A stretch of DNA of 7,270 nt from positions 1 to 7,270 of the forward strand of contig QGVC01000179.1 in NCBI GenBank assembly GCA_003242645.1, read 5' to 3'. Each line of letters begins with the position of its first letter. The first letter of the stretch is position 1. The translations under genes and the position numbers were made by a program. This document shows positions 6,490 to 7,270 of the stretch, piece after piece. This DNA is from Pseudomonadota bacterium (GTDB taxonomy: Bacteria; Pseudomonadota; Alphaproteobacteria; Rhizobiales; Hyphomicrobiaceae). The notes under the pieces were generated by a model. It saw nothing but the letters and a program-made list of their open reading frames with translations. It searched no databases and was not told the origin of the DNA.

Positions 6490-7023
6490 ATGACGTTTGC
6501 TCCGGAAACGAGCGCGCTGCTGCTCATCGACTTTCAGGCCCGCCTGATGCCGGCGATCGCCAATGCCGACACGGCAATTGCCAATGCCCGCCGGTTGGCC
6601 GCGGCAGCCAAGCTGCTTGATGTTCCAATCCGTGCCACAGAGCAGAATCCGGGCGGGCTCGGGCACGGCGTCGATGAGGTCATGCAGTTTGCTGAAGCCA
6701 CGCTATCGAAGCGCTACTTCGACGCGACACGCGAAAGCGAGTGGGCCAGCTTCTTGCCCGTTGGACGGCCGCACATCGTGGTCGCGGGCTGCGAGGCGCA
6801 CGTCTGCGTGCTTCAGACGGTGCTGGGCATGCTTGACAAGGGGCTGCAGGTCAGGCTGGTCCGCGATGCAGTGGGATCGCGGAGGGCGGAAGATCGCGAG
6901 GCCGCTCTTCAACGGGCGGAGCGTCATGGGGCCGAGCTGGTGACGACAGAGATGGTCATCTTCGAATGGCTCAAGACCTGTGATCATCCCCGCTTCCGTG
7001 AAGCGCTCGCGCTGGTAAAGTAA
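6490..7023 (+). CDS. Isochorismatase-like cysteine hydrolase
   Basis: A 177-residue member of the isochorismatase/nicotinamidase-like cysteine hydrolase superfamily, small and cytoplasmic with no signal peptide. The expected Asp-Lys-Cys triad is visible: D14 in LLLIDFQ (11-16), K74 in LSKRYFDA (72-79) and C106 in VVAGCEAHVCVLQT (97-110). A conserved ATEQNPGGLG (49-58) precedes the lysine, and the protein ends with EMVIFEWL (154-161) and a HPRFREALALVK tail. These latter motifs resemble the YcaC/ISOC-type branch more than true EntB isochorismatase or PncA nicotinamidase. The substrate cannot be read from sequence, and no siderophore or NAD genes lie nearby to suggest one. The start at 6490 rests on its ribosome site; 6484 would add two residues. 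It stands alone, 197 bases after higA and 83 bases before the bactofilin gene. Confidence 0.9.
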   Translation: MTFAPETSALLLIDFQARLMPAIANADTAIANARRLAAAAKLLDVPIRATEQNPGGLGHGVDEVMQFAEATLSKRYFDATRESEWASFLPVGRPHIVVAGCEAHVCVLQTVLGMLDKGLQVRLVRDAVGSRRAEDREAALQRAERHGAELVTTEMVIFEWLKTCDHPRFREALALVK

Positions 7024-7047
7024 TGGTGGCACACTGAGAGTGGGCGG

Positions 7048-7093
7048 CTAGCGCATTCACTCCGATTGGGGGCTACCTCGCGTACTGCGTTAG
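7048..7093. repeat. Imperfect inverted repeat upstream of the bactofilin gene
   Basis: CTAGCGCA (7048-7055) and TGCGTTAG (7086-7093) are complementary except for one position, with 30 bases between them. They lie between the hydrolase stop and the bactofilin start and could be a weak long-loop stem or chance. No T-run follows. Confidence 0.2.
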
Positions 7094-7106
7094 AGGGGGA
7101 AGGAAA

Positions 7107-7270
7107 GTGGCTGGTAACGAAGGTGTATTGATCGTCGCGGACGATACTTTCATCCGGGGCAAGATCCGCAATTGCCGGCGGATAGAGATTTACGGCCAGG
7201 TCGAGGGGGAGCTGACCGCCGAGGCCATGAACATCCACGAGGGCGGCCGGTTTCGCGGCAAGGTCAAGGC
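7107..7270 (+). CDS. Bactofilin family cytoskeletal protein, 5' part
   Basis: The first 54 codons of a gene that runs off the window. The sequence shows the short repeating pattern of a bactofilin beta-helix: VLIVADDTFIRGKIRNCRRI, then EIYGQVEGELTAEAMNIHEG, then GRFRGKVK. Each turn has the hydrophobic/glycine rhythm of the family (V.G.veGdl.a..l.i...G...G.v). Bactofilins polymerise without nucleotide into filaments near the inner membrane and take part in shape, stalk formation or wall enzyme placement, depending on species. The start is a GTG at 7107 directly after a strong purine tract (GAGGGGGAAGGAAA, with AGG at 7101-7103). The very short N-terminal tail before the first beta turn agrees with the family. 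The frame is open further upstream, but no better start with a ribosome site is seen. The C-terminal part and downstream partners, often M23 peptidases, are outside the window. Confidence 0.85.
   Translation, partial: MAGNEGVLIVADDTFIRGKIRNCRRIEIYGQVEGELTAEAMNIHEGGRFRGKVK

Noticed and set aside
1..7270. CRISPR array, tRNA/rRNA genes, insertion sequences or phage genes
   Set aside because: No spaced repeats, no tRNA-like cloverleaf segments, and no transposase, integrase or terminal repeats were seen.

Overview
The window is ordinary, gene-dense, high-GC bacterial DNA. Stretches I counted by hand run from about 58% to 68% GC. The gene order hdaA - ppk1 - ppx, the alphaproteobacterial form of Ppx with a long C-terminal HD-like half, and the short DnaA-like HdaA protein all point to an alphaproteobacterium, most likely Hyphomicrobiales (Rhizobiales). 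I cannot name the genus. Every complete gene and both partial ones lie on the + strand.

Layout. Positions 1-117 hold the 3' end of an upstream gene, possibly an AI-2E/PerM-type membrane protein. It overlaps hdaA (114-806), the AAA+ regulator of DnaA, by four bases. After a 99-base gap come ppk1 (906-3083, polyphosphate kinase) and, 16 bases later, ppx (3100-4626, exopolyphosphatase/GppA family). A 92-base gap with a compact GC hairpin leads to a zinc-finger-less, CbpA-type J-domain protein (4719-5651). A type II toxin-antitoxin module of HigBA type follows: toxin 5698-5988 and antitoxin 5978-6292, overlapping by 11 bases. It is preceded by a perfect 17-base palindrome that is very probably its operator. 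A 197-base gap with no convincing gene leads to an isochorismatase-like cysteine hydrolase (6490-7023). Last is the 5' end of a bactofilin gene (7107 to the window edge).

How the genes fit together. ppk1 and ppx form a synthesis/breakdown pair for polyphosphate and look co-transcribed. hdaA just upstream belongs to a conserved neighbourhood in this class and acts in replication control. The DnaJ-like protein, hydrolase and bactofilin are separate housekeeping-type functions with no evident pathway link. The higBA pair is the one accessory element: its base composition is lower in GC (about 58% over 5701-6300 by hand count, against about 68% in a sampled dnaJ-like stretch), and it carries its own regulatory site.

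I looked for an undescribed system and did not find one. The best non-genic signal is the higBA control region, with its palindrome, tandem half-sites and a possible leaderless toxin start.
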